Of a stretch of 64,000 nucleotides of DNA, positions 41,592 to 50,169 are shown in pieces. The notes beneath the pieces are model-generated. The model worked only from the letters and a program-made list of their open reading frames with translations, was not told the origin of the DNA and did not search any database. This stretch comes from GCA-2683135 sp964507445 (GTDB taxonomy: Bacteria; Planctomycetota; GCA-002687715). Position 1 is the stretch's first letter. Every line of letters begins with the position of its first letter. The position numbers and the translations under genes are program-made. The stretch spans positions 372,001 through 436,000 of the forward strand of contig CAZDQF010000001.1 in NCBI GenBank assembly GCA_964507445.1, read 5' to 3'.

Positions 41592-42318
41592 GCGCTCATT
41601 CTCCGGCAACAAGACGACACGGCAAGCCCTGTTGCTGCCGCTGACCCTGCTCCTGTTCGGTTGCGGCGGGCCCCGCACCGTGTCCTCGGACCTCGGCCGC
41701 GTGGCCACCGGGCGTATCCTGGAGCGGGTCCCCCAGGTCTCCCTCGCCTCCGAAGCCCGCACGTCCATCCTTCGCGGGCCCATCGCCACACCGGAGACCG
41801 CCGTCGCCCGCGCCGCCCTGGTCATCGTCTGCCGCGCAGATGACACCACGGGGCCTGCGGGGTTCAGCGAAGCCGTGGCTCCCGCCTTCAAGGGGCGGGT
41901 CGCCGTCTCGGACGCGGGCAGCTGCCCCGCGGGCTTCGTGCTGGCGGCGGCCATCAGCCAGCACTACGGCTGGGGTTGGTTCGAACGCCTCCGCCGCAAC
42001 GAGACCAAGGTGCTGCCCGACCAGGACGCGGTGGTGGACGCCCTCCTCAGCAAGGACGCGGACATCGGCATCATCGCCCGGGACGCCATCCCCCCGGACA
42101 GCCCTCTCCGCGTCATCAACCCCCGAGACGGGATCATCCAGCACCCCGTCCACGTGGTGGGACCGGACCCGGACGGTGTCATCGGTGCCGCGGTGAAAGC
42201 GGCGGTCACCTCTCCCACTCCGGCCCGCCCCTACCCCTTCGCCGCCAAGGCCCAGCAGCGGGCGGCCGCCGAGGCTGCACGGATCAAGGACCAGTTTCGC
42301 CGTCTGATGTTCCCTTGA
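41590..42318 (+). CDS. Solute-binding lipoprotein (SBP_bac-like, type 2 periplasmic binding fold)
   Basis: The protein has 242 residues from ATG 41590, with ATG 41578 four codons upstream as an alternative. The signal ends in a lipobox, LLLFGCGG, so it should be an outer-leaflet lipoprotein. The segment VAVSDAGSCPAGFVLAAAISQHYGWGWFERLRRN, followed by DADIGIIARDAI, resembles iron/tungstate-type ABC substrate-binding proteins, where a released ligand site precedes a YGWxxFxxL helix. It is shorter than usual (about 300 residues), and no permease or ATPase gene is adjacent. Its start codon shares CATG with the divergent arsC start, so the 5' ends overlap. Confidence 0.65.
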   Translation: MRSFSGNKTTRQALLLPLTLLLFGCGGPRTVSSDLGRVATGRILERVPQVSLASEARTSILRGPIATPETAVARAALVIVCRADDTTGPAGFSEAVAPAFKGRVAVSDAGSCPAGFVLAAAISQHYGWGWFERLRRNETKVLPDQDAVVDALLSKDADIGIIARDAIPPDSPLRVINPRDGIIQHPVHVVGPDPDGVIGAAVKAAVTSPTPARPYPFAAKAQQRAAAEAARIKDQFRRLMFP

Positions 42319-42381
42319 ACCGCTTCCCTCGACCTCCGGGGCGCCGTGCCCGTAGAATCCCGCCCAGGAGGTAGCCAGTCC

Positions 42382-43929
42382 ATGGCAAGCAAACAGAAGC
42401 CCGGTCTCGTCCAGCGGATCCTGAACGGCGTCGAAGTGGTTGGGAACAAGCTCCCGGACCCGGCGCTGTTATTCGTCTTCGCGCTACTGATCACCTGGGT
42501 CGTCTCGGCCATCATGAACGGCACCCAGTTCACCCTCACCACCGCCAGCGGCGACGAAACCCGAGAGGTGGTCAGCCAGCTCTCCGGCACCGCCCTGGCC
42601 AAGTTCATGGAGGACATGGTGGGGACGTTCACCGGCTTCCACCCCCTCGGCGTGGTGCTGGTGGCGCTGCTCGGGGTCGGCGTCGCGGAGCGCTCCGGCT
42701 TCATCAACGCCTGCCTCAAGGCCATGCTCAGCTTCACCCCCAGGTTCCTCCTCACCCCCATCCTGGTGCTGGTGGCCATCGTCAGCCACACCGCCGCGGA
42801 CGCGGGCTACGTCCTGGTCATCCCCCTGGGCGGGGTCATCTTCTACGCCGCGGGCCGCCACCCCTTGGCGGGGATCGTGGCCGCCTTCGCCGGCGTCTCG
42901 GGAGGGTTCAGCGCCAACTTCATCCCCTCCGGCATCGACCCCCTGCTCTCCGGGCTGACCCAGACCGGGTCTGAAATCGTCGACGCCGCTCACACCGTCA
43001 ACCCCCTCTGCAACTACTACTTCACCGCCGCCTCCAGCGGGCTCATCATCCTCATCACCTGGTTCCTCACGGACCGCGTCATCGAGCCAAGGCTCAAGGC
43101 CACCGCCGTGGACGGGGACCCGGAGGAGATGCCGACCCTGGACCCCATGACTCGGAACGAGCTGTGGGGCATGATCGCGGGGCTGGCCTCCATGGTGCTC
43201 GGCGTCGGCGTTCTCGTCTACGTCTGCCTCCCCGAGGAATCACCCCTCAGGGGCGGCGACACAGGCAGCCTGACGGACGTGAGGTCGCCCTTGATGAAGT
43301 CCATCGTCCCCCTCATCTTCCTGCTCTTCCTGCTCCCCGGGGTGGTGCACGGCTACGTATCCAGGACCTTCAAGAACCACCGGGACGTCATCAAGGGCAT
43401 GAGCAAGAGCATGGAGACCATGGGCTACTACCTGGTCATGGCGTTCTTCGCCGCCCTGTTCATCTACGCCTTCAATCAATCGAACCTGGGGGCTCTCCTT
43501 GCGGTCAGCGGCGCCGATTTCCTCCGAGACGCCGACTTCCCGCCGGCGGTGACCATCATCGGGATCGTCCTGCTGTGCGGGTTCGTCAACCTGTTGGTGG
43601 GCTCCGCCTCCGCCAAGTGGGCGATGCTTGCGCCGATCTTCGTCCCCATGCTGATGCAGCTGGGTTACTCCCCGGAGTTCACCCAGGCCGCCTACCGCGT
43701 AGGCGACTCCTCCACCAATATCATCACGCCGCTCATGCCCTACTTCCCGTTGGTGGTGGCCTTCGCCCAGCGCTACGTGAAGAAGACAGGGATCGGCACC
43801 CTCACCTCCCTCATGCTGCCGTACTCCATTTGCTTCCTGGTGGCCTGGACCGGGTTCCTGCTGCTCTGGTGGGTCCTTGGGGTCCCGTTGGGTATCGGCG
43901 GCGGCTACGAGTACCAGCTGCCGGGTTAG
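42382..43929 (+). CDS. AbgT-family transporter
   Basis: The 515-residue membrane protein has about eleven helices, the usual size for AbgT. ATG 42382 has a strong AGGAGG upstream. Motifs seen are NGVEVVGNKLPDPALLFVFAL (family start), GFHPLGVVLVALLGVGVAERSG, VSHTAADAGYVLVIPLGG, and GFSANFIPSGIDPLLSGLTQ. Near the C-terminus are GSASAKWAMLAPIFVPMLM and GDSSTNIITPLMPYFP. Members import p-aminobenzoyl-glutamate or export antimetabolites such as sulfonamides. The organism carries thyA-folA elsewhere in the window, but no abgA/abgB peptidase is adjacent, so the direction of transport is unclear. Confidence 0.92.
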   Translation: MASKQKPGLVQRILNGVEVVGNKLPDPALLFVFALLITWVVSAIMNGTQFTLTTASGDETREVVSQLSGTALAKFMEDMVGTFTGFHPLGVVLVALLGVGVAERSGFINACLKAMLSFTPRFLLTPILVLVAIVSHTAADAGYVLVIPLGGVIFYAAGRHPLAGIVAAFAGVSGGFSANFIPSGIDPLLSGLTQTGSEIVDAAHTVNPLCNYYFTAASSGLIILITWFLTDRVIEPRLKATAVDGDPEEMPTLDPMTRNELWGMIAGLASMVLGVGVLVYVCLPEESPLRGGDTGSLTDVRSPLMKSIVPLIFLLFLLPGVVHGYVSRTFKNHRDVIKGMSKSMETMGYYLVMAFFAALFIYAFNQSNLGALLAVSGADFLRDADFPPAVTIIGIVLLCGFVNLLVGSASAKWAMLAPIFVPMLMQLGYSPEFTQAAYRVGDSSTNIITPLMPYFPLVVAFAQRYVKKTGIGTLTSLMLPYSICFLVAWTGFLLLWWVLGVPLGIGGGYEYQLPG

Positions 43930-43938
43930 AGCGAAGCC

Positions 43939-44670
43939 TCAATCTCCGTCGCGGAGGGAGTCCTGCAGTCCCTGCAGGTACTCCCTCCCGTCGGAGTCCA
44001 GACGCTCACTGAACGCGGCGATCCACGCGGCGCCGTCGAAGTCCTCGCCGAGACCGCGGAAGACGTCCAACGCCACCGCCATGGTGCGATGAAGAGGCGG
44101 CATGCCGCGGTGCAGCAGGTAGGTGGGGTCGCTGATCTCCAGCTCCTCGTACCAGGCCCGCAGCCCCTCGAGGGGCGCCAGGGCCAGGCGCAGGTGGCCA
44201 CGATCGCGCAACGCGCCGGCATAGTGCAACCGCGCGTGGGCGATGTTGAAGAGTTGGACCGGACGGCCGTCTCCCGGCACGTGGAGGTCCTCCCCCGTCT
44301 TGTGCAGCTCCTCCACCCTGGCGAAGGCCGCTTCACCGCGCTCCACGTCGTCCAGCAACACGGACAGGACCGCGACAAAGGTCAGGCTGGTGCGGTCATC
44401 CCGCACGTCCGCCACCTGCTGGTAGAGCTCGAGGGCGACCCGGTTCTCTTCCCGCTCCAGATGGACCGCGGCCATGATCATGCGGGCCTCAGCCACCACG
44501 TGGGCGTTGTCGCTGGAGACATGCTCCCTGGCGAGCTCGACCGCGTCATCCAACCTGCCGGCGTCGTGAGCGGCCCGGGCGGCGTTCAACTCCGGGTAGT
44601 CGTTTGAGACGGGCCGGTCACCGGCGACGCCTTTCGGACTCGGGTCACGACCAAACAGCTTCTTCCACAC
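43939..44670 (-). CDS. TPR-like hypothetical protein
   Basis: The 243-residue cytoplasmic protein starts at GTG 44670, chosen for the GGAGG six bases upstream; TTG 44676 is the other option. The N-terminus is MWKKLFGRDPSP, a short basic leader often seen on cytoplasmic TPR proteins. The body is helical with paired helices such as ELNAARAAHDAGRLDDAVELARE and AEARMIMAAVHLEREENRVALELY, consistent with tetratricopeptide repeats (about 25-180). No catalytic motif is visible. It lies 18 bp downstream of the htpX gene's end and may belong to the zinc-ribbon/lemA/htpX transcript. Its stop is 9 bp from the convergent AbgT gene. Confidence 0.65.
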   Translation of the reverse strand: MWKKLFGRDPSPKGVAGDRPVSNDYPELNAARAAHDAGRLDDAVELAREHVSSDNAHVVAEARMIMAAVHLEREENRVALELYQQVADVRDDRTSLTFVAVLSVLLDDVERGEAAFARVEELHKTGEDLHVPGDGRPVQLFNIAHARLHYAGALRDRGHLRLALAPLEGLRAWYEELEISDPTYLLHRGMPPLHRTMAVALDVFRGLGEDFDGAAWIAAFSERLDSDGREYLQGLQDSLRDGD

Positions 44671-44688
44671 GGCCAACCTCCGGTCAGC

Positions 44689-45954
44689 TCAAGGAGCGGA
44701 ATACGCGTCTTCGATGGACGCCCGACAGCGCGGGCAGGTCTTCACCAGCGGCATCACCTCCGCCGGGATCTTCAGGATGGCGTGGCAGCCACCGCAGGCC
44801 ATGCGATGGTATCCGGAGGCGGTCAGGAATGCGTCGGACGCCAGGCGGTTTCGCTGCGCCGTGGTCTCTGCCGGCGGCTCCGCCGCGCGCTCCGCCGTGG
44901 CCGTAGCCGCAGCCACCGGCGCCGCCGTCGCCGCCACCGCCTCGGAAGAAGCCAGGGTGCGGGCCCCCAGGAGGTCCCGCTTGCCCGTCACCTTCTTGAA
45001 GGCGGCCTGATAGGCCCCGTAGTCCGCGCCTCCCCCCATGGAGCGGAGCACCCGCACCCGCTCCGTGAGGGGCGGATGGGTGGACGACCAGGCGGCGCGG
45101 GCCTGCGCCTTCTGCCCGGTGCGCAGCGGACGCACGATGTACATGGGAGCGGTCACCCGGCTCTGGTCTGCCTGCACGGTCTTGGCGCCGCCGAGCTTCT
45201 CCAGCGCCGAGGCGAGCCCCTCCGGATAGCGGGTGAACAGGGCGCCGGCGGCGTCCGCCAGATACTCCCGCCGGCGAGAGAGAGAGAAGTACACCAGCTG
45301 GGCGATGATGGGGGCCAGGATGATCAGGATGATGGCGATCACCATGAGGTACCCGTTGCCGTCGCCCCCCTTACTGGAAGACCGCGAACGACGAGCGCCG
45401 CCGCCGAACCAGAGCACGCGGATGCCGATGTCCGCCAGCATGGCGATGGCGCCCACCATCACCCCGGCGGTCACCATGAGCGCCACGTCACGGTTCTTGA
45501 CGTGGGCGATCTCGTGGGCCACCACCCCCTGAAGCTCGTTCCGGTCCAGCAGGCGCAGCAGCCCGGTGGTGACCGCAACGGCGCAGTTGCTCTGCTTGCG
45601 GCCGGTGGCGAAGGCGTTGGGGGCCGGGTCATCAACGATGTAGACCGCGGGCATGGAGCCCAGCTGGGAGGCGATGGTCATCTCCTCCACCACGTTCCAC
45701 AGCTGCGGATGATCCGATTTCTGGATGCGCCGCGCGCCGGCCATGCGCAGCATCACCTGGTCGCCGCCGGAGATGGAGACCAGCCAGAGGATGCTCCACA
45801 CCACGAAGGCCACGACGGCGCCCATCAGCCCCGCCTCCGGGTGCCCGCCGCCCAGCATCACGCCCAACGCCACCCCCGTGGCCACCAGCAGGACACCCAT
45901 GCCGGCCACCACGAAGGCGCTACGGATGCGATTGGATCGGATCTGCTCCCACAC
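44689..45954 (-). CDS. htpX: M48-family zinc metalloprotease (HtpX-like) with a C-terminal zinc ribbon
   Basis: The 421-residue membrane protease starts at GTG 45954. Two N-terminal helices (about 13-35 and 41-62), then PNAFATGRKQSNCAVAVTTGLL and the zinc site HEIAH at 147-151, two further helices near 155-175 and 205-225, and the third-ligand region EYLADAAGALFTRYP follow. This is the HtpX pattern of inner-membrane protein quality control. It exceeds typical HtpX (about 290) by an Ala/Glu-rich linker and a C-terminal GGCHAILKIPAEVMPLVKTC plus CRASI zinc-ribbon-like unit. lemA is directly upstream, a common pairing. Confidence 0.9.
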   Translation of the reverse strand: MWEQIRSNRIRSAFVVAGMGVLLVATGVALGVMLGGGHPEAGLMGAVVAFVVWSILWLVSISGGDQVMLRMAGARRIQKSDHPQLWNVVEEMTIASQLGSMPAVYIVDDPAPNAFATGRKQSNCAVAVTTGLLRLLDRNELQGVVAHEIAHVKNRDVALMVTAGVMVGAIAMLADIGIRVLWFGGGARRSRSSSKGGDGNGYLMVIAIILIILAPIIAQLVYFSLSRRREYLADAAGALFTRYPEGLASALEKLGGAKTVQADQSRVTAPMYIVRPLRTGQKAQARAAWSSTHPPLTERVRVLRSMGGGADYGAYQAAFKKVTGKRDLLGARTLASSEAVAATAAPVAAATATAERAAEPPAETTAQRNRLASDAFLTASGYHRMACGGCHAILKIPAEVMPLVKTCPRCRASIEDAYSAP

Positions 45955-45977
45955 GGATCAGCGCCCCTCGGGTCCCA

Positions 45978-46559
45978 TCAGAAAGAGACGTTGGGGACGT
46001 CACGCTCTCCCGGCTCGGTGATCTCGAACAGCTCCGCCTTGGCGAAGCCGCCGCTGATGAGGTTGGCCGGGAAGGTCTCACGCTGATTGTTGTAGCGCGT
46101 GGCGGCGTCGTTGTACGCCTGCCTGGCGAACCCGATCTTGTTCTCCGTGGAGCTCAACTCTTCCTGCAGCTGGCCGAAGTTGGTGTTCGCCTTCAGGTCC
46201 GGATAGGCCTCGGCGACGGCGAACAAGCCGTTGAGCGCCAGGCCGAGGGCCCCTTCCGCCGCCCCGACGGCGCCGGGGTTCTTGGCGGCCATGGCCACGT
46301 TTCGCGCCGCGATGACCTTCTCCATGGTCTCGCTCTCGTGCTTGGCGTAGCCCTTCACCGTCTCCACCAGATTGGGGATGAGGTCGTGGCGGCGCTTCAA
46401 CTGCACGTCGATCTGGGACCAGCCGTTGTCCTTCTCGTTGCGCAGGCGCACCAGGCTGTTGTAGATCCCGATGAACCAGAAGATCAGGACCACGATCACA
46501 CCGGCCACCACGGCCACGGCGATCCAGTCCCCCGCCATGAGATAGAGCGTCTCAGTCAT
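45978..46559 (-). CDS. lemA: LemA family protein
   Basis: The 193-residue protein has one N-terminal membrane helix (about 11-31) followed by a helical bundle. Hallmarks are IYNSLVRLRNEKDNGWSQIDVQLKRRHDLIPNLVETVKGY, then AYPDLKANTNFGQLQEELSSTENKIGFARQAYNDAATRYN, very close to family consensus. Its biochemical role is unclear. LemA genes often sit beside htpX or TPM-domain genes and are thought to act at the membrane. It starts inside the end of the zinc-ribbon gene (8-base overlap), so the genes form an operon. Confidence 0.93.
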   Translation of the reverse strand: MTETLYLMAGDWIAVAVVAGVIVVLIFWFIGIYNSLVRLRNEKDNGWSQIDVQLKRRHDLIPNLVETVKGYAKHESETMEKVIAARNVAMAAKNPGAVGAAEGALGLALNGLFAVAEAYPDLKANTNFGQLQEELSSTENKIGFARQAYNDAATRYNNQRETFPANLISGGFAKAELFEITEPGERDVPNVSF

Positions 46560-46980
46560 CTGTGGACTCCTTGTCTCCGGGTTCGGAGAACGAACCCAGG
46601 TAGCCTTTGATCGTCACGAGGGCGACGTCCGACGCCTCCAACTCCACGGAGAGGACGTCGTGCAGCTCGCCCTCGTCGAACCACAGGCCGTGGCCGTTGG
46701 GGCACTCGTCGAGCACCACCGCCCCCCGCACACCCGGCGCCCGCACGTGCTTCATCTTGCGACGACAACGGGGGCATCTTCGTCGGACCCCCGACCCCGC
46801 AGGCGCGGGCTCCAGCCGCTGCTCGAGGCTGGCCAGGGCGCCGTCCACACCGGCCAGGTCGAACAGCTGCCTCAACTCATCGGCGTCGAACCACAACCCG
46901 TGCTGGCGGATGCAGACATCCAGCTCGACATGATCGCACTCGACGATCACCAGAGGGTCTTGGCATTCGGGGCATAGCAT
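46552..46980 (-). CDS. Double TFIIB-type zinc-ribbon protein
   Basis: The 142-residue protein contains two zf-TFIIB modules. The first is MLCPECQDPLVIVECDHVEL, then CIRQHGLWFDADELRQL. The second is CPRCRRKMKHV, then CPNGHGLWFDEGELHDVL. Each pairs CxxC with C-x-x-(x)-HGLWFD-E, the family signature. Such small proteins are often found with lemA/htpX or rhomboid genes, as here, where the order is zinc ribbon, lemA, htpX. The function is unknown; metal binding is certain only as prediction. It is first in its transcript. Confidence 0.85.
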   Translation of the reverse strand: MLCPECQDPLVIVECDHVELDVCIRQHGLWFDADELRQLFDLAGVDGALASLEQRLEPAPAGSGVRRRCPRCRRKMKHVRAPGVRGAVVLDECPNGHGLWFDEGELHDVLSVELEASDVALVTIKGYLGSFSEPGDKESTDD

Positions 46981-47040
46981 CGCTGTGAAGTACCAGGGCG
47001 GGAGTCTACGCCCCCCCTGGCCCCAGGGAAAGCATGCGTA

Positions 47041-47071
47041 CGGAGTCCCACCATATTGCGGCCGGACTCCG
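47041..47071. terminator. Stem-loop between recQ and the zinc-ribbon operon
   Basis: A perfect 8-bp inverted repeat (CGGAGTCC at 47041-47048, GGACTCCG at 47064-47071) encloses a 15-base, more AT-rich loop. It lies 23 bp after the recQ stop and upstream of the zinc-ribbon start, both on the minus strand. Position suits a recQ terminator or a leader element; no U-tract is evident. Confidence 0.35.
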
Positions 47072-47093
47072 ATCCCGACCCCGCAGGCGCCCC

Positions 47094-48806
47094 TCAGGCC
47101 TCGGGGTCGATCCGGCGCACGCGCCGACGTCCCGGGTCGATGGTCCGCCGCCGGAGGTCTCGAGCGTCCTCCACCACCAGCTTGAGGTTGCGCCCCTCCC
47201 CCTCGACCCGCACCACGTGGCCCAGGTAGCGGCCGTCGATCTTCACCCAGTCACCGCGCACGAAGGGCTCGTCACGGGGCTCCTCATCGGCCGGGGCCGT
47301 GGCCCCACGGGGGGTCACCCGCTGGCGACGCCAGTCCTCCCCTGAGACGCAAGCGTCGCACGCGCCACAGGTCGGATCAGACTCCAGGCCGAAGTGCTCC
47401 GCCAGGACGACCCGACGACAAATCTCCTTGTCCGTCGCGAACCGGACCATCTTCAACAGCCCCATGAGGTCGGCCTTGTGCTTCTCTTCGCTGCCGACGA
47501 ACGACGGCAGGTCATCGCCCTCGAGGTCACGGACCACGCGCAGGTCGTGGTTCTCGAAGGAGCCTCGGATCACCCCCACCACCTCCAGCCAGTTGAGGCT
47601 GATCTGGACACGGTTGTCATATCGGTCCTTGTGCAGCAGCTCCGCCCGCAGGTCGTCCAGGTCCTTGGTCTGGATGCGTTCTCCCCAGGCGCGCAGGGTC
47701 TCGTACAGCCCCAGGACGTATTCCCGGGACGGGTTGGCCCACTTGACGAAGTTCTGCTGGATGGCCGCGTCCGACTCCAGATAGGTCAGCTCGCAGTACG
47801 CAGGCTGCCCGTCGCGGCCTGCTCGCCCCACCTCCTGGGTCCAGGCCTCCAGGGTCCTCGGGACCTGGGCGTGCAGGACGAACCGGATGTCCGCCTTGTC
47901 CACCCCCATGCCGAAGGCGTTGGTCGCCAGGACCACGTCCCGCTCCGAAGCCATGAACCTGTCCTGCATGGCCCGGCGCTCTTCCGCGGACAGCTTGCCG
48001 TGATACACGAGAGACCGGACGCCGCGACGGCGGAGCTCCTCGTGCAAGGCCTCCAGGTCCCGCACCAGGGTGGAATAGACGATGCCGGCCCCGTCCATGG
48101 CCTGGATGAGGGTGGCGATGCGATCCGTCTTCTCGTCCACGTCGTGGACCTGATGGGAGCCGAGGAAGAGGTTCGGACGCTCGATCCCCGTGCGGATCAC
48201 CACCGGGTCCTGCAGCCCCACGCCCCGGACGATGTCTTCGGCCACGGCCGGCGTGGCGGTGGCCGTCAGGGCGACGCACGGCGGCGCCGGGTCTCCGAGA
48301 AGGCGACGATACTCCGCCAGCCGCGAGTAGTCCGGTCGGAAGTCGTGGCCCCACTGGCTCATGCAGTGAGCCTCGTCGACGGCCATGCGACGGATGGGCA
48401 AGGTCGGCAGGAGCTTCAGGAACGCCGGGCTGCGGAAGCGCTCCGGGGTCACGAACAACAGATCATGTTCGCCGCGCGCCACCGCCTCCAACCGGCGGCT
48501 CCGCTCTTCACCGCTGATGGAAGAGTTGACGAACGTGGCGGCCACTCCCTTACGCCGGAGGGCGTCCACCTGGTCCTTCATCAGGGCGATCAGTGGGCTC
48601 ACCACCAGGGTGGTGCCCTCCAGCACCACCGCCGGCAGCTGATACACCAGGGACTTCCCCGCCCCCGTGGGCATGGTCAGCAGCACGTCACGGCCGGCGA
48701 GGACGGCGGCGATGGCCTCCGCCTGCCGCGAGCGGAACGACTCGATGCCGAAGCGATCCCGCAGGGCCGCCATGACGCGTGGGTGTTCTGGGGTCAGGCG
48801 CTCCAT
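47094..48806 (-). CDS. recQ: RecQ-family ATP-dependent DNA helicase
   Basis: The 570-residue superfamily 2 helicase has Walker A TMPTGAGKS (about 44-52), the DEAH-box VDEAHCMSQWGHDFRPDY with the RecQ aromatic loop, TATATPAVAEDI (motif III), and motif VI QEVGRAGRDGQ. The RecQ-Ct zinc site is present as CRRVVLAEHFGLE, then CGACDAC. An HRDC domain is not recognisable. Instead the protein ends in a small basic SH3-like segment (FVRGDWVKIDGRYLGHVVRV). It unwinds DNA 3' to 5' in recombination and repair. It is divergent from the 48940 gene. Confidence 0.93.
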   Translation of the reverse strand: MERLTPEHPRVMAALRDRFGIESFRSRQAEAIAAVLAGRDVLLTMPTGAGKSLVYQLPAVVLEGTTLVVSPLIALMKDQVDALRRKGVAATFVNSSISGEERSRRLEAVARGEHDLLFVTPERFRSPAFLKLLPTLPIRRMAVDEAHCMSQWGHDFRPDYSRLAEYRRLLGDPAPPCVALTATATPAVAEDIVRGVGLQDPVVIRTGIERPNLFLGSHQVHDVDEKTDRIATLIQAMDGAGIVYSTLVRDLEALHEELRRRGVRSLVYHGKLSAEERRAMQDRFMASERDVVLATNAFGMGVDKADIRFVLHAQVPRTLEAWTQEVGRAGRDGQPAYCELTYLESDAAIQQNFVKWANPSREYVLGLYETLRAWGERIQTKDLDDLRAELLHKDRYDNRVQISLNWLEVVGVIRGSFENHDLRVVRDLEGDDLPSFVGSEEKHKADLMGLLKMVRFATDKEICRRVVLAEHFGLESDPTCGACDACVSGEDWRRQRVTPRGATAPADEEPRDEPFVRGDWVKIDGRYLGHVVRVEGEGRNLKLVVEDARDLRRRTIDPGRRRVRRIDPEA

Positions 48807-48939
48807 GGAGTACCCGCCATGGTGCTACAAACGTCACGCTTTACCAGGGCGACGTGCCCGGGAGACCGATGCGTCCAGCCCCGTTCGACACCCCCCCGGC
48901 CCACGGTTACGGTTACGCCATTCAACCTGGAGGTAACCC

Positions 48940-49509
48940 ATGGGACTGGAACTCATCGACTTCTGGCTGCCCGTACTCGTGGCCGCCGTCGGCGTCTTCG
49001 TCGTCAGCTCGCTCTTCCACATGGTCTCGCGCCACCACAAGAGCGACTGGAGCCCGGTACCGGACGAGGATGGCCTCATGTCGCAGTTGACCTCCCAGGG
49101 CGTCAAGGCCCCGGGGACGTACATGTTCCCCCACCACGACGGGGACGGCATGCCGGACGAGGCCTTCATGAAGCGGTACGAGGCCGGCCCGGCGGGCATG
49201 CTCATCCTCTGCAAGCCCGGCCCCATGAACATGGGCAAGACCCTCATGCAGTGGTTCGCCTACTGCGTCACCACCGGCGCCTTCACGGCCTACATCTGCG
49301 TCGCCGCCCAGGTCAAGGGGACGGACTTCATGACCGCCTTCCAGGTGGCGGGCGCCGTGGCCTTCGGCTGCTACGCCTGGGCGGAGATGGCGGCGTGCAT
49401 CTGGAAGAGCGTGCCCTCCCACGTCACCGCCAAGTTCCTCATGGACGGGCTCGCCTACGGGCTCGTCACCGGAGCGGTCTTCGGCTGGCTCTGGCCCGCG
49501 GCCATGTAG
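48940..49509 (+). CDS. Membrane protein of unknown function
   Basis: The 189-residue protein begins at ATG 48940 after a strong GGAGGT. It has about four hydrophobic helices: 9-29, 105-125, 130-148 and 165-185. Between the first and second is a soluble stretch rich in histidine and proline (MVSRHHKSDWSPVPDED, MFPHHDGDGMPDE) that could bind metal or lie in the periplasm. A SSLFHMV-RHH element near 25 and the AFGCYAWAEM helix suggest a conserved family of uncharacterised proteins. No function is inferred. The 133 bp divergent region shared with recQ should carry both promoters; it contains a GGTTAC direct repeat near 48905. Confidence 0.7.
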   Translation: MGLELIDFWLPVLVAAVGVFVVSSLFHMVSRHHKSDWSPVPDEDGLMSQLTSQGVKAPGTYMFPHHDGDGMPDEAFMKRYEAGPAGMLILCKPGPMNMGKTLMQWFAYCVTTGAFTAYICVAAQVKGTDFMTAFQVAGAVAFGCYAWAEMAACIWKSVPSHVTAKFLMDGLAYGLVTGAVFGWLWPAAM

Positions 49510-49547
49510 GCGTCCGGATCACGGAGCACTCTGAGCGGAGCTCGTCC

Positions 49548-50156
49548 ATGTCCCTGGAGCCGGTGCCGGTGCGTATAGAGCCGGACGTGGTGCCCGCCCA
49601 CGTCCTCGCGTTCATCGCCGACGCGGAGGAACGTATCGATTCCTGGATGACGGACCAGGCGCGGAGGACTCCCCTGGGCTTCGTCCCCAGCGACTTCCCC
49701 CGCGTCTACGCCACCCTGCACGAGCTCGGCGAACGACGCCTCGTCCCCGGGCAGCAGCTCCTCGAGTGGGGCAGCGGCTTCGGCGTGGTGGCGAGCATGG
49801 CGACCTGGTTGGACTACGAGACCTTCGGGATCGAGATCCACCGGGAGCTGGCGGAGCAGGCCGAGCTCCTGGCCGCGGACTACGAGCTCCCCGCCCAGTT
49901 CCACGTCGGCAGCTTCGTGCCTCCGGACGGCGAGCCCCTGACCGACTCCGTCCCCGATTCCCACTGGCTGGAGAGCGGTCGCCCCGCTTACGAGGACATG
50001 GGCCTCCAGGTGGACGACTTCGACCTCATCTTCGCCTACCCCTGGCCGGGGGAAGAGGAGGTCACCTTCGCCCTCTTCGAGCACTTCGCCGAACCCGGAG
50101 CCCTGCTGGTGACCTATCACGGCTACGAGGGCATCAAGGTCGTACGCCGCGCCTGA
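49548..50156 (+). CDS. Class I SAM-dependent methyltransferase-like protein
   Basis: The 202-residue protein carries a SAM-binding-type glycine motif, LLEWGSGFGVVASMA (about 72-86), followed by an acidic residue after the second strand (FGIEIHRELAEQAELLA). DFDLIFAYPWPGEEEVTFALF forms the fourth strand and active-site loop. This fits a Rossmann methyltransferase; EWGSGFG is a variant of the usual E/DxGxGxG. The N-terminal 65 residues (helical, VPAHVLAFIADAEERIDSW) probably cap the substrate site. It lies 38 bp after the membrane protein gene and is convergent with the PLP enzyme. The substrate is unknown. Confidence 0.7.
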   Translation: MSLEPVPVRIEPDVVPAHVLAFIADAEERIDSWMTDQARRTPLGFVPSDFPRVYATLHELGERRLVPGQQLLEWGSGFGVVASMATWLDYETFGIEIHRELAEQAELLAADYELPAQFHVGSFVPPDGEPLTDSVPDSHWLESGRPAYEDMGLQVDDFDLIFAYPWPGEEEVTFALFEHFAEPGALLVTYHGYEGIKVVRRA

Positions 50157-50169
50157 CCGGCGGCGGACG

